32,621 nucleotides of DNA from Chromatiaceae bacterium (lineage in GTDB: Bacteria > Pseudomonadota > Gammaproteobacteria > Chromatiales > Chromatiaceae). Numbering within the stretch: position 1 is the stretch's first letter; every line of letters starts with the position of its first letter. The notes beneath the pieces are model-generated. The model was not told the origin of the DNA. It saw only the letters and a list, made by a program, of their open reading frames with translations, and did no database searches. Made by a program: the position numbers and the translations under genes. Of the stretch, positions 1-8,313 are shown piece by piece. The stretch is from contig JACDZG010000087.1 in assembly GCA_013426805.1 (NCBI GenBank), positions 1 through 32,621 of the forward strand, written 5' to 3'.

Positions 1-731
1 CCGCCGACTGTCGCGTTGCCGGTGGTTGCCAGCGTACCGGTGCTCAGGTTGCCCGCGTTGGCGAAGTTGCCGGTATTGGTCAGGCCGCTGGTGGTGGTTT
101 GGCCGGTGACCGCCAAGTTGGCGCCGACTGTCGCGTTGCCGGTGGTGGTCAGTATCGCGGTGCTGATAGTCCCCGTGCTGGAGATGTTGCCGGTGTTGAG
201 ACTACCGACCGACAGGCCGCCCTGGAGGGTCGTATCGCCAGTCACCGTCAGGTTGCTGCCGACCGTAGCGGCCCCCGTGGTACTCAGGGTCGCGGTGCTC
301 AGGTTTCCCGTGTTGGTGATGTTGCCGTTATTGGTAATGCTGTTGGTCGTGGTTGCACCAGTGACTTGCAGCGTGGTCGTGACCCGCGCGACCCCGAGCG
401 TGGCCATGCCGCTCGTCGTAATCCTGCGAACATTGCTGAGATCCCCGCCGTTCATGGTGGCGATGCCGTCGGTGATGGAGCCGCCCTGGACGGTCCCGCC
501 CTGGACGACACCGCCCTGGACGGTGCCGCCTTGGACCAGGCCAGTGGTGCTGATCGTATTGGCGCCGACCGTCAGTACGATCGGGTCGCCGTTGACCACG
601 ATGCCGCCGGCACCCGTGCCCCCGGCAATGGTACCTCGCACGTCGGCAACGGCATGACCGGTCGTGATAGCCGCGGCGATTGCCGCGGCGATCAGTGTCC
701 GGCGAAGGGTCAGTTGATACGTCGATTTCAT
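1..731 (-). CDS. Secreted repeat-rich surface protein (adhesin-like), N-terminal part
   Basis: Reading the minus strand from an ATG at 731 gives 243 codons that stay open to the window edge, so the C-terminus is missing. Residues 1-30 look like a signal peptide: basic MKSTYQLTLRR, then an Ala/Ile-rich core and a likely cleavage near HAVADV. Next come four VQGG units, then imperfect repeats of about 40-45 residues, rich in Thr, Gly, Asn and Ser and built around TGNATVG, NLxVTG and LxNTGN. This composition is typical of beta-helical or tail-fibre-like surface proteins; the exact family is not recognised. The 120-base period is visible in the DNA, with near-identical blocks at about 3-25 and 123-145. 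The Pro/Val-rich plus-strand reading of the same DNA is an antisense artefact. A secreted or cell-surface location is inferred. Confidence 0.75.
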   Translation of the reverse strand, partial: MKSTYQLTLRRTLIAAAIAAAITTGHAVADVRGTIAGGTGAGGIVVNGDPIVLTVGANTISTTGLVQGGTVQGGVVQGGTVQGGSITDGIATMNGGDLSNVRRITTSGMATLGVARVTTTLQVTGATTTNSITNNGNITNTGNLSTATLSTTGAATVGSNLTVTGDTTLQGGLSVGSLNTGNISSTGTISTAILTTTGNATVGANLAVTGQTTTSGLTNTGNFANAGNLSTGTLATTGNATVG

Positions 732-1021
732 GATTCTTTCATCTAGGCTGGTTGTGTACCGTGAATCGGCACGAGGGTGATGTCGGTCAGGGATCCGCTT
801 CAACGAGCGTCGCCGTTATATCTCCGCACATGAAACCACGCAAGCTGTGTCAATCGTCCAACAATCAGCCTGGGTTGTGAAGTCGGCGACCCCTGAACCG
901 GTCTCTCAGTGGTCTATCGAGGGCCGCCCCGCGGGTCCGCGAACGGCACGAGCAAGGCCAAGACTCGACACCCATTTGTAGCCTGTTGCATTGTCGGCTG
1001 ACGTGATCGGCGTACCGGAAA
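732..1021. other. Intergenic region, no gene seen
   Basis: This spacer separates two minus-strand genes. It should hold the promoter of the repeat protein. I see no convincing ORF, RNA gene or strong terminator in it. Short minus-strand readings here have arginine-rich out-of-frame composition. Confidence 0.4.
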
Positions 1022-1393
1022 TCACTTCTTGCCGCTCGGCCGGTCCCGCGGCGGCGGCTGTTCCGGCGCCGCGGCCGGTGACGCGGGGCTTGTCTCTCGT
1101 TCCAGCAGATACAGCGGCGACGGCCCGCCGTTGCCGAGCGACATCGCGTGGTCACCGCCGATGACCTGGATCAGACGAAAGCCCTGCTGGTAGAGTTCAT
1201 TGAGGGTCGGATAATAGTCTGCGGCGTTCAACTCGCACTTCAAGCGAGTCGCGGTGGTGGCGGTGCTGTAGTAGGACGGATTCCCCTGCAGGCCGGCGAT
1301 GACGCAGGCGGTGATCTCGGCACTCGCGGCGGGCTGCAAGGACCCGCCAAGCACCAACAGGGAAAGCAGCAACGGGCCATGGGGCGATGACAT
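1022..1393 (-). CDS. Small secreted hypothetical protein
   Basis: This encodes 123 residues. The N-terminus (MSSPHGPLLLSLLVLGG followed by AASAE) is a good signal peptide with an Ala-X-Ala-like cleavage site near residue 25. The mature part contains two Cys (in TACVIAG and LKCELN), which could form a disulfide, and a central segment around TLNELYQQGFRLIQVIGG. The tail is rich in Pro, Ala and basic residues (from about residue 100) and looks disordered. The ATG at 1393 has AAGG about 7 bases upstream. It lies about 100 bases downstream of pepA on the same strand and may be co-transcribed. I do not recognise the family. A periplasmic location is inferred from the signal peptide. Confidence 0.6.
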   Translation of the reverse strand: MSSPHGPLLLSLLVLGGSLQPAASAEITACVIAGLQGNPSYYSTATTATRLKCELNAADYYPTLNELYQQGFRLIQVIGGDHAMSLGNGGPSPLYLLERETSPASPAAAPEQPPPRDRPSGKK

Positions 1394-1495
1394 TGCGGTA
1401 CCTTAGAGCAGTTGAAATGTCCGGCATCGGATCAGCAAGGGCCGCGCGACAGGATTCCAATGCGCCTTGTGCCCCCTGGTGTCCGGCGCCGTCGA

Positions 1496-3016
1496 TCAAA
1501 CGGTTGCCTGACCGGCCGCCGCGCGCACGCCACTGCGCTGCAACAGGATCTGCACCAGCAGCGGCACGGGGCGGCCGGTGCCGCCCTTTTCCTTGCCGCT
1601 CAACCAGGCGGTGCCGGCGATGTCCAGGTGTGCCCAGCGGTATTTCTTGGTATAGCGTGACAGGAAGCAGGCAGCGGTAATGGCTCCGCCGTCGCGTCCG
1701 CCGATGTTGGCCATGTCCGCGAAGTTGCTGTCGAGTTGGGCCTGGTAGTCCTCCCACAGCGGCATCCGCCAGACGCGGTCCCAGGCATCGTTACCGGCGT
1801 CCTGGATTTCCTGGGCGAGGCGGTCGTCCGCGGTAAAGAGACCGGAGGGGTGCTTACCCAAGGCGACCACGCAGGCACCGGTCAGGGTGGCCAGGTCGAT
1901 CACTACCGCGGGGTCGAAGCGCTCGCTGTAGGTCAGGGTGTCGCACAGGATCAGGCGGCCCTCGGCGTCGGTGTTGAGGACCTCGATGGTCTGACCGGAC
2001 ATGCTCTTGATGATATCGCCGGGCTTGTTGGCCGCACCGTCAGGAAGGTTCTCGGAGGCCGGAACCAGACCCACCAGATTGAGCGGCAGGTCGAGTTCGC
2101 AGGCCGCCTGGACGGCGCCGAAGACGCCGGCACCGCCGCACATGTCGTATTTCATCTCGTCCATTTCGGCGGCCGGCTTGATGGAGATGCCGCCGGCGTC
2201 GAAGGTCAAGCCCTTGCCGACCAGCACCACCGGCTTCTGGTCCTGCGGACCGCCCTGGTACTTGAAGCAGATGAGCTTGGCTGGCTGCCGGCTGCCGCGG
2301 GAGACCGAGAGCAGGGCGCCCATGCCCAGTTCTTCCATCTGCGCCTCTTCCACGACCTCGACCGTCAGCTTGTCGAAGCGGCTGGCCAGATCCAGTGCCT
2401 GATCGGCCAGATAGGACGGGGTGCAGATGTTCCCCGGCAGGTTGCCCAGTTCCTTGGCCAGCGTCACTCCGGCGGCGATGGCCGCGCCGTGCTGGATGGC
2501 CTGCTCGGCCGTGTCGACCTGCTCCCGGGTCGCGACCCAGAGGGTGAGGGTGCGCAGCGGGGTCTTGGGGGCTTGCTTGTCTTCCTTGGTCCGGCTGTAG
2601 CGGTAGACCCGATCGGCCGTGGTGGTCACGGCGTCACGCAACGCCAGATAGCGGGTGAGGCCATCAGGAAGCGATTCGGCCAAGGTGCTCAGGGCGTCAC
2701 CGGCATGGGTGCGCTGCAGCAGGTCCACCGCGGCCGCCAGCGCCTGACGGTAGTTGGCGCGGGTGAACTCCTTGTGCTTGCCGAAGCCCACCAGCAGCAC
2801 CCGCTCCGCCGCGATGCCGGGTACCTCATAGAGCATCAGGGTCCGGCCGGTCTCGCCGTCCAGGTCGCCGCGCTTGAGGATCTCAGTGAGTCGGCCGCCG
2901 CTCGCCTGGTCGACGGCCTGCGCGGGTGCGGTGAGCTTGCGCTTTTCAAAGACACCCAGCACCAGGCAGGGGGTCTTGTGTTTGGCGAGATCGCCGGTCT
3001 TGATTTTGAACTCCAT
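1496..3016 (-). CDS. pepA: Leucyl aminopeptidase, M17 family
   Basis: This 506-residue protein (E. coli PepA is about 503) is a cytosolic two-metal aminopeptidase that removes N-terminal residues from peptides. The N-terminal macro-like domain (about 1-170) is followed by the catalytic domain. The M17 metal and active-site motifs are clear: VGKGLTFDAGG with the metal-binding Lys and Asp, then KYDMCGGAG, and the signature NTDAEGRLIL. The ATG at 3016 has GAGG 9 bases upstream. In E. coli and many relatives pepA is divergent from lptF-lptG; here it is divergent from lptG directly. Some PepA proteins also bind DNA in site-specific recombination or carAB control, but nothing here shows that role. 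It appears intact. Confidence 0.95.
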   Translation of the reverse strand: MEFKIKTGDLAKHKTPCLVLGVFEKRKLTAPAQAVDQASGGRLTEILKRGDLDGETGRTLMLYEVPGIAAERVLLVGFGKHKEFTRANYRQALAAAVDLLQRTHAGDALSTLAESLPDGLTRYLALRDAVTTTADRVYRYSRTKEDKQAPKTPLRTLTLWVATREQVDTAEQAIQHGAAIAAGVTLAKELGNLPGNICTPSYLADQALDLASRFDKLTVEVVEEAQMEELGMGALLSVSRGSRQPAKLICFKYQGGPQDQKPVVLVGKGLTFDAGGISIKPAAEMDEMKYDMCGGAGVFGAVQAACELDLPLNLVGLVPASENLPDGAANKPGDIIKSMSGQTIEVLNTDAEGRLILCDTLTYSERFDPAVVIDLATLTGACVVALGKHPSGLFTADDRLAQEIQDAGNDAWDRVWRMPLWEDYQAQLDSNFADMANIGGRDGGAITAACFLSRYTKKYRWAHLDIAGTAWLSGKEKGGTGRPVPLLVQILLQRSGVRAAAGQATV

Positions 3017-3119
3017 CAGCGGGTACCTCGAGGGACGGATCGGGTCGGAATCAGTCAGCGTTGAGCGATCGGGGTGAGTATCCTAAGGGTACTGAGTCTA
3101 CCACCGAGCTGAGCTTTAT

Positions 3120-4190
3120 ATGATCCTTGGAATCCTCGATCGTTATCTGGCCGGTGCGGTGATCGGCGGCGCCCTTCTGACCCTGGGCGTGCTCTTGCCG
3201 CTGCTGGGTTTCTTCATCCTCGCCAATGAGTTGGAGCAAGTGGGTACGGCCGGCTACCGCATCCAGGACGCCCTGCTGTTCATGGTGCTCGCACTGCCGC
3301 GTTATGCCTACCAGGTGTTTCCGATCGCCACGCTGATCGGTGCCTTACTCGGCTTGGGGGCACTGGCCAACCGTTCGGAGCTGGTGGCGATGCGGGCGGC
3401 CGGCATCTCGATCCTGCGCATCGCCTGGGCCGGTGTTATGGGCGGCATGGTCTTGGCCGTGATCGCCCTGTTCATCGGCGAGGTGGTGGCGCCGGTCGCG
3501 GAGCAACATGGACTTGAGCTGAAACGCACGGCGCTCTCCGGCGAGGTTGCGCAAAGTACCGATTCCGGGTTCTGGGCGATCGACGACGGTGCCTATGTGA
3601 ATATCCGCGAGATTCTGTCCGGCACTAGTCTGCGCGCCATCTCGACCTACCGGGTCGACAATGCCGCGGGAACCCTGATCGCGACTTACGCCGAAGGCGC
3701 GCGCTATCTCGACGGACAATGGGTGCTCGAGGGCATTTCGCGCAGTCATGTCAGTCAGGATGGGGTCCGGATCGAACGCCTCCCGAACGCCGGCTGGGAT
3801 TCCATGCTGGACCCTGGCATCCTGGAGGTGGTGGTCGTCGATCCGCGCATCCTGCCGGTGTGGGGGCTCTGGAAATACATCCGCTTCATGCGGATCAACG
3901 CGCAGGATGCCGGCAACTACGAGGTGATCTTCTGGGGCAAGGTGGTCTATCCGTTGCTGACCCTATCGATGGTTCTGGTGGCCATTCCCATCCTGCTTGG
4001 CTCCGCGCGCAGCCGCGGAACCGGCGTTCGGATGTTCGTCGGGGTCATGGTCGGCATCGTCTATTACCTGATCAGCCGCACCTTTTCCTACCTCTCGTTG
4101 ATTTATGGTCTGAGTCCGCTGGCAGCGGCACTGGCTCCGCCGCTCCTGTTTGTCGGCGCGGCCGTGTTGCTGCTGCGGCGGGTGGGCTGA
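3120..4190 (+). CDS. lptG: LPS export ABC transporter permease LptG
   Basis: This 356-residue inner-membrane protein is one of the two permease subunits of the LptB2FG transporter, which extracts lipopolysaccharide and passes it to LptC. The YjgP/YjgQ architecture is visible: N-terminal helices (about 10-35, 55-75, 95-120), a periplasmic beta-jellyroll region (about 130-260), and C-terminal helices (about 270-355). Features matching LptG rather than LptF include the start xLDRYL, the segment ALLGLGALANRSELVAMRAAG, and the late block NAQDAGNYEVIFWGK, which resembles the SGQDAGRYQLNMWSK region of E. coli LptG. The start is ATG 3120 with only a weak ribosome site (GAG). The usual lptF partner is absent between pepA and this gene, so it must lie elsewhere for a functional transporter. 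Confidence 0.9.
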   Translation: MILGILDRYLAGAVIGGALLTLGVLLPLLGFFILANELEQVGTAGYRIQDALLFMVLALPRYAYQVFPIATLIGALLGLGALANRSELVAMRAAGISILRIAWAGVMGGMVLAVIALFIGEVVAPVAEQHGLELKRTALSGEVAQSTDSGFWAIDDGAYVNIREILSGTSLRAISTYRVDNAAGTLIATYAEGARYLDGQWVLEGISRSHVSQDGVRIERLPNAGWDSMLDPGILEVVVVDPRILPVWGLWKYIRFMRINAQDAGNYEVIFWGKVVYPLLTLSMVLVAIPILLGSARSRGTGVRMFVGVMVGIVYYLISRTFSYLSLIYGLSPLAAALAPPLLFVGAAVLLLRRVG

Positions 4191-4212
4191 GGGTTCCCGC
4201 GGCGGTCAGCGA

Positions 4213-5754
4213 TCAGGCGAGCCCCAAGCCGCCCAGGATCGGCAGGCGCGCGGCGGCAAGGCTGTTGGCCTCGGCGATCAGATAGCTCAGGGTCCGGTCG
4301 CGATCGGTGAGTTCCTCTCCCTGGTGAATGATCCGCCTGCCGGCGCTTTCCAGGCGGGTCAGGACTTCGTCTGCCCATTCACGGGGTGTCCCCCGACCCT
4401 GCTGCCGGGCGTGCAGAAATGCTTGGTCGAGGACCGTCACACCCACGCCCCCGCCAGTCACCGGGGAGGCGAGGTGACTGACACCTGACCACTTGCCGCC
4501 GCGCTCCAGGAGATAGTTGTTGAGGCGCCTGGTTCGCTCCGCCACCGCGGTGGTGATGTCCGCGGGGTGGGCCGGGGCCAACCGGTCGGTCCCGATCAGT
4601 GTCAACAGCATTTTGCGTAGTTGGGTCTCGTTGGCGTGACCGGCCAGCGCCGCTGCGATTTCGGCGAATGTGATCGGGCTGTAACCGTGTTTCACCAGCA
4701 GTTCGATCAGCGGTGCATAGAGGGCCTCATTCAGTGGTACCTCGCCGCGGTGCGTCTTCACTTTCATCGGTATCGCGGTCGGGTCAGCGCTCGGGATAAA
4801 GCGCAAAGCGCCCAGGCGTGCGCTGAGGTCGCAAGCCGGGATGCCACGCACGCCGCGCTGGAAATAGTCCGAGCGCAATTGCGTCATGGTGAAATAGTCG
4901 AGCACCATCTCGCGCAGCGTCGGATTGTTGGCCAGTCCGGCCATCAGGCCGCGGGCGTCGTCGGATAGGGCCACTTCCTCGACGGCCTTGAGCGGATCCG
5001 CGGTGCCGGCAAAGCCCAGTTTGGCGTCGCCCAGCCGCTCCAGGATTTCGGGAAAGGACATCAGCTTCCAGTCGGCGTTGAAATACTCGTGAACCAGGTA
5101 GTTGGGGTCCTGGTTCGTCAACTGTTCCAGCCAGGCCTTGGCGATCGGGACCGCCTCGAAATAACGGGCCTGGGCCGCGACCAGGGTCTGCGCGAATTGC
5201 AATCCGTCCTTGATGTCGGCCACCGGGTCCGCCGCCGCTCCGAGCAGGATACGGCGCCGCGCCAGGAGTTCCCGCAAAGGTGCCAGGGCGGCCCAGCCGG
5301 TGAGGTTGTTGTAGGAGAGATAAACGGTGCCCCCTGGCTTCAGCCGGCGCGCGAGGATCGCGACGATGTTGTCGATATTGCGCTCGCTGATCCAGGACCA
5401 AATCCCGTGCAGCCCGATCATGTCGAACTGCGGCAGGTCCTCGCGCTGCGCCAACTGCTCGAAGCTATCGTCCAACAGATGCAGGTCGCCGCCCGCGGCT
5501 TGCGCGAGCGCCGCGGCGCCCAGCACATGACAGGGATTGAAGTCCGTACCCCACCATTCGCCGCGGTTGGCTGCCGCGTGCAGGTTGAGCGACAGACCTT
5601 GGCCGAAGCCCAGTTCAAGATAGGTCGGGGCTTCCAGGCCGCGCGTCTCGACCCCTTGGAGAGTCAGGACAGTCTGCGCAAACCGTGGCGCCAGTTTCGC
5701 GAAATAGCCCGTCGCGTACTCGATCTCGGTGACATAGCCTTCTCCCCAACTCAT
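4213..5754 (-). CDS. Class I SAM-dependent methyltransferase with regulatory domain
   Basis: This encodes 513 residues. The N-terminal third is a Rossmann-fold methyltransferase: motif I reads YLELGFGQGLSLN (about 45-57), an acidic WWGTDFNP follows, and LKPGGTVYLSYNN marks the post-motif region (about 140). The middle and C-terminal parts resemble the methyltransferase regulatory domain found with such enzymes (FADYF/NYLVHEYFNADWKLMSF style, then a helical region to the end). The methyl acceptor is unknown; proteins of this build are often near surface-polysaccharide genes, but there is no such context here. ATG 5754 has AGGAG 7 bases upstream. It converges on lptG with a 22-base gap, and I see no obvious terminator between them. 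Confidence 0.82.
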   Translation of the reverse strand: MSWGEGYVTEIEYATGYFAKLAPRFAQTVLTLQGVETRGLEAPTYLELGFGQGLSLNLHAAANRGEWWGTDFNPCHVLGAAALAQAAGGDLHLLDDSFEQLAQREDLPQFDMIGLHGIWSWISERNIDNIVAILARRLKPGGTVYLSYNNLTGWAALAPLRELLARRRILLGAAADPVADIKDGLQFAQTLVAAQARYFEAVPIAKAWLEQLTNQDPNYLVHEYFNADWKLMSFPEILERLGDAKLGFAGTADPLKAVEEVALSDDARGLMAGLANNPTLREMVLDYFTMTQLRSDYFQRGVRGIPACDLSARLGALRFIPSADPTAIPMKVKTHRGEVPLNEALYAPLIELLVKHGYSPITFAEIAAALAGHANETQLRKMLLTLIGTDRLAPAHPADITTAVAERTRRLNNYLLERGGKWSGVSHLASPVTGGGVGVTVLDQAFLHARQQGRGTPREWADEVLTRLESAGRRIIHQGEELTDRDRTLSYLIAEANSLAAARLPILGGLGLA

Positions 5755-5787
5755 GGATTGCTCCTGCGCTTGATGTGAATACGGTCG

Positions 5788-6300
5788 TTAGTGTTCGTTC
5801 TTGAGTGGGCGGGCCGCCGCCTTTGGCCGGGTGAGCAACAGGCGTGTCCCCGAGGCCCGGTCATGCCAGGCGAGATGCTCGCGATCGACCAGACACCACC
5901 ACAGGCCCAGGCCCAGCGGCAACAGGCTCAGGGCGGCCCAGGCGAAGCGGCGCAGGGCGTCGCCGGTGTTCAGCGGTCCGTCATCCGCGCGGACCACGCG
6001 CACGCGCCAACTGCGCATCCCCAGGGTCTGCCCGCCATGCGTCCAGAAATAGACAAAAAAGCCGGCGATCACCGCCAGCAGATACCCCTGCAACAAGGTT
6101 CGGTACAGCCAATCCGCGTGGGGATAGGGCCGGGTGGCGAGCAGATCATAGGGGATGATCAGGCAGGCGGTGGCGAACAACAGCAGCGCCGACAGCAGGA
6201 TTCCGTCATAGAGTAGGGCGCCGAGTCGGCGCCATAAGGAGACGATCTGCACCTGCGGGGGATCTGTGTTCTCTTGATGATCGATTTGTGCTGGGTCCAT
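5788..6300 (-). CDS. RDD family integral membrane protein
   Basis: From ATG 6300 the protein is 170 residues. The RDD domain is visible: SLWRRLGALLYDGILL, with the Arg and Asp that give the family its name, a long second helix (LLQGYLLAVIAGFFVYFW), the conserved GGQTLGMRSWRVRVV, and a last helix ending in LVDREHLAWHDRASGTRLL. Family members are small inner-membrane proteins; a transport role has been shown for a few, but none can be assigned here. The frame is open further upstream to 6456, but that extra part is low-complexity and reaches the palindromic repeat at 6458, so I prefer the internal ATG. No strong ribosome site precedes it, and the start is uncertain. It lies 33 bases upstream of the methyltransferase on the same strand and may share its operon. 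Confidence 0.8.
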   Translation of the reverse strand: MDPAQIDHQENTDPPQVQIVSLWRRLGALLYDGILLSALLLFATACLIIPYDLLATRPYPHADWLYRTLLQGYLLAVIAGFFVYFWTHGGQTLGMRSWRVRVVRADDGPLNTGDALRRFAWAALSLLPLGLGLWWCLVDREHLAWHDRASGTRLLLTRPKAAARPLKNEH

Positions 6301-6457
6301 CGGGTCGCGGTGCCGGTCGTGCTTGGGGGAGTCGGAACCCTGATTGTCCCCCGACGCGCCGCCGGGCGCCAGCGCGACCGGCGTTACTGGGTGCGATCCA
6401 AACTGATGCTTCCGCCCGTTTGGCGACCGGCCCCTCGACCCAGTCTCCCAGGACAAC

Positions 6458-6587
6458 CTTGGTCATAAACCCGGCCGCCGTGATCTGCACGATCAGCGGT
6501 CCGCACAGCGAGCCCTACAGATCGCGACCTTGCCGTGGGTCCGCTGGGCGGACTGGGTGCCGCTGGCCGGAAGGACGATCAAGGCCG
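6458..6587. repeat. Palindromic dispersed repeat, copy A
   Basis: This copy starts with CCTTGGTCATAAACCCGGCC and ends with GGACGATCAAGGCC, so its ends are mutually inverted. The centre holds imperfect ggtccgc/gcggac arms. It matches copy B (7731-7865) and copy F (25119-25232) closely. Copy A is more diverged in the central hairpin than B. Confidence 0.75.
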
Positions 6588-6603
6588 CTATGTCACTTGA
6601 AAC

Positions 6604-7629
6604 TTAGCGCAGCGGTAAGGGTAGGCCCCGAGTAATGGGACATTCCAAGCAAATCGAGTTCATCTCATACTTGCCAGGCGTTTGGAAGCTGCACCGGATA
6701 CTTTTCATCTCCGGACCGTTCCACATGGTTACGAATGAGCAGTCCTGTATTTTTCCGATAGAATCGACACCACAATCCTCCTGGAGATCACACACAAACA
6801 GCGACCCGTCTACATCGAAATCAGCTATTGCATATACATCGAAACAACCGAACTCACGTCGTGACTTTCCTTGCAGGCTTCTCGTGTCTGAAAACTCTTC
6901 GGTATATGACAAAAAAGCATTGACGGAATCTGCGCCATGCCGGGCTGCATAATCGACTACGGATGATTTCTCGTGCGTATTGAAATCAAATTCAATGAAT
7001 TGTACCTCTACCTCCAGTTTCGTTTTCTTGGCCAGTTTTCTTCTGTACATCATGATTCGCTCGAAATTCGACTTGACTAATTCGACATCACCTCCCTGGC
7101 GGTGCTTTTCATAGGTCTCCTGTGTAATTCCATCCAAGGCTACGATAAGATAGTCGAGCCCAGATTCAAAAAGCTGCGCGATAAATTCATCTGACATCTT
7201 AAAGGATAGGTTTGAGCTAATCACAGTTCGTAATCTGTTTCGATTTGCATACTTAACCATCTCCCATATCCGCTTATTCAGGAGGGGCTCTCCCTCATCA
7301 TAGAGCACGACCTGCAGTAAGCTATCTTTAAGTGAGTCTATGATTTTCTTATAGGTGTCAATTTCCATAATTCCTTTTGGTCGAAAATATTTCTTTCGTC
7401 CTGTCTTGTCATCGTAAATCTGGCATCCCGGACACATTATATTGCATATGGAGCAGGTGTTGATTCGCGCAAAAATCGGGAAGGAATCGACCGAGACCCG
7501 ACGCAGCTTGATATCACGCAGAAGCTTCAGAAGATTAAAAATTCGCTTCCAAGTAATGTATTTCAGCGACTTCCGGTGGCGAATAATGCGCATCGCCAGC
7601 GTCTTATAAGAGGGCTGTAAATTGTTCAC
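6604..7629 (-). CDS. Radical SAM/SPASM-type protein
   Basis: From GTG 7629 the protein is 341 residues. An excellent ribosome site (AGGAGAG, about 6 bases upstream) fixes this start; the longer reading frame to 7803 only translates the adjoining repeat. The radical SAM motif CNIMCPGC (Cys 62, 66, 69; CX3CX2C) binds the [4Fe-4S] cluster, with one extra Cys at 59. DEGEPLLN and ALDGITQETYEKHR are typical of the TIM-barrel. The C-terminal part has several Cys (FGCFDV, FVCDLQEDC, SICLECP) and a DVDGSLFVCD block, like SPASM auxiliary-cluster domains. The substrate is unknown: related proteins mature peptides or act in surface-glycan pathways. The gene is visibly richer in A/T than its neighbours and sits alone between copies of the dispersed repeat, which suggests transfer. 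Confidence 0.85.
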   Translation of the reverse strand: MNNLQPSYKTLAMRIIRHRKSLKYITWKRIFNLLKLLRDIKLRRVSVDSFPIFARINTCSICNIMCPGCQIYDDKTGRKKYFRPKGIMEIDTYKKIIDSLKDSLLQVVLYDEGEPLLNKRIWEMVKYANRNRLRTVISSNLSFKMSDEFIAQLFESGLDYLIVALDGITQETYEKHRQGGDVELVKSNFERIMMYRRKLAKKTKLEVEVQFIEFDFNTHEKSSVVDYAARHGADSVNAFLSYTEEFSDTRSLQGKSRREFGCFDVYAIADFDVDGSLFVCDLQEDCGVDSIGKIQDCSFVTMWNGPEMKSIRCSFQTPGKYEMNSICLECPITRGLPLPLR

Positions 7630-7730
7630 GTTTTCTCTCCTGTTCACTCTAGCTCGATGACGGATCGTAGCGGACCCGGCTACCGCCGCTCCAATGTTGC
7701 TCGGCCGGTTGCTGCGCAATGGCGGGACGA

Positions 7731-7865
7731 GGCCTTGATCATAAACCCGGCCACCGCGCGATCTGCACGGTCGCCGGTCCGCACAGCGGACCCTACAGGT
7801 CACGGTGTTACCGTAGGGTCCGCTGTGCGGACCGTCCGCGGCCGGCCGGAACGATGATCAAGGCC
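7731..7865. repeat. Palindromic dispersed repeat, copy B (best-preserved)
   Basis: The ends are GGCCTTGATCATAAACCCGG and ATGATCAAGGCC, and the last 12 bases are nearly the reverse complement of the first 12. Inside lie two hairpins, ggtccgcacagcggacc at about 7777-7793 and tagggtccgctgtgcggacc at about 7814-7833, which are inverted copies of one another. The whole unit can therefore fold as a nested palindrome. Confidence 0.85.
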
Positions 7866-7871
7866 CGGGAC

Positions 7872-7963
7872 GGCCTTGATCATCGCTCCGGCCAGCGGTG
7901 CCCGGTCCGCACAGCGGACTCTACGGCAAGGTCGCGATCTGTAGGGTCCGCTGTGCGGACCGA
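7872..7963. repeat. Palindromic dispersed repeat, copy C (one end only)
   Basis: It begins GGCCTTGATCATCGCTCCGG, contains ggtccgcacagcgga and then tagggtccgctgtgcggacc, and stops near 7963. It lies six bases after copy B, so the two form a tandem pair. The second outer arm (gatcaaggcc) is missing. Confidence 0.75.
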
Positions 7964-8126
7964 CGAACTGCCACTAGTCTCGCGGCGATGGCAGATTTTT
8001 GCAAGATGCGGCGCTGTCGTCGTTCTATACTCATTAAGGCGATTGCCGGAAAATCATCTACCAGACCATGAAGGATTTTCGTCCGCTGTCAAGGAGTGCC
8101 GACAGGAGTGTAGCAGCGCTATGAAA

Positions 8127-8195
8127 GTGTCCATTTTCTACTTCCCGATTGTTAGCCGACGTTAGCGTTCAAAGCGGGAAGTAGTTAATGGACAG
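8127..8195. repeat. Imperfect 21-bp inverted repeat
   Basis: The left arm 8127-8147 (GTGTCCATTTTCTACTTCCCG) and the right arm 8175-8195 pair at 18 of 21 positions across a 27-base loop. The region from 7964 to 8313 has no gene. The repeat could be a hairpin upstream of the hydrogenase operon or the abutted ends of a lost mobile element. There is no T-run to support a terminator. Confidence 0.55.
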
Positions 8196-8313
8196 TTACT
8201 ATGTGACGCTCGGGGCGACGCGGAAGGCGGGCGAACAGACGAGCGAGCTGGTACATGATTTGATAGAAATCGCCTGAGTACGCCGACGCATCCCGTAACC
8301 ACTGGAGACTGTG

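Noticed and set aside
1-180. Regular repeats that could suggest a CRISPR array
   Set aside because: The units are contiguous 120-base coding repeats of a secreted protein with no spacers.
16-746. Two long plus-strand ORFs rich in Pro/Val and Arg/Gly
   Set aside because: They are antisense to the minus-strand secreted repeat protein, whose signal peptide and Thr/Gly/Asn repeats are far more protein-like.
1736-3064. A 442-residue plus-strand ORF
   Set aside because: It lies wholly antisense to pepA, has shadow composition (Gly/Leu/His/Gln), and no family motifs.
7630-7803. N-terminal extension of the radical SAM frame
   Set aside because: It translates the dispersed repeat and is Arg-rich; GTG 7629 has a strong AGGAG site and begins family-like sequence.
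8249-8263. Possible sigma-54 promoter (TGGTAC, then TTGA) before hoxF
   Set aside because: Some hox operons are sigma-54 dependent, but the -12 element lacks the required GC, so the match is too weak to call.
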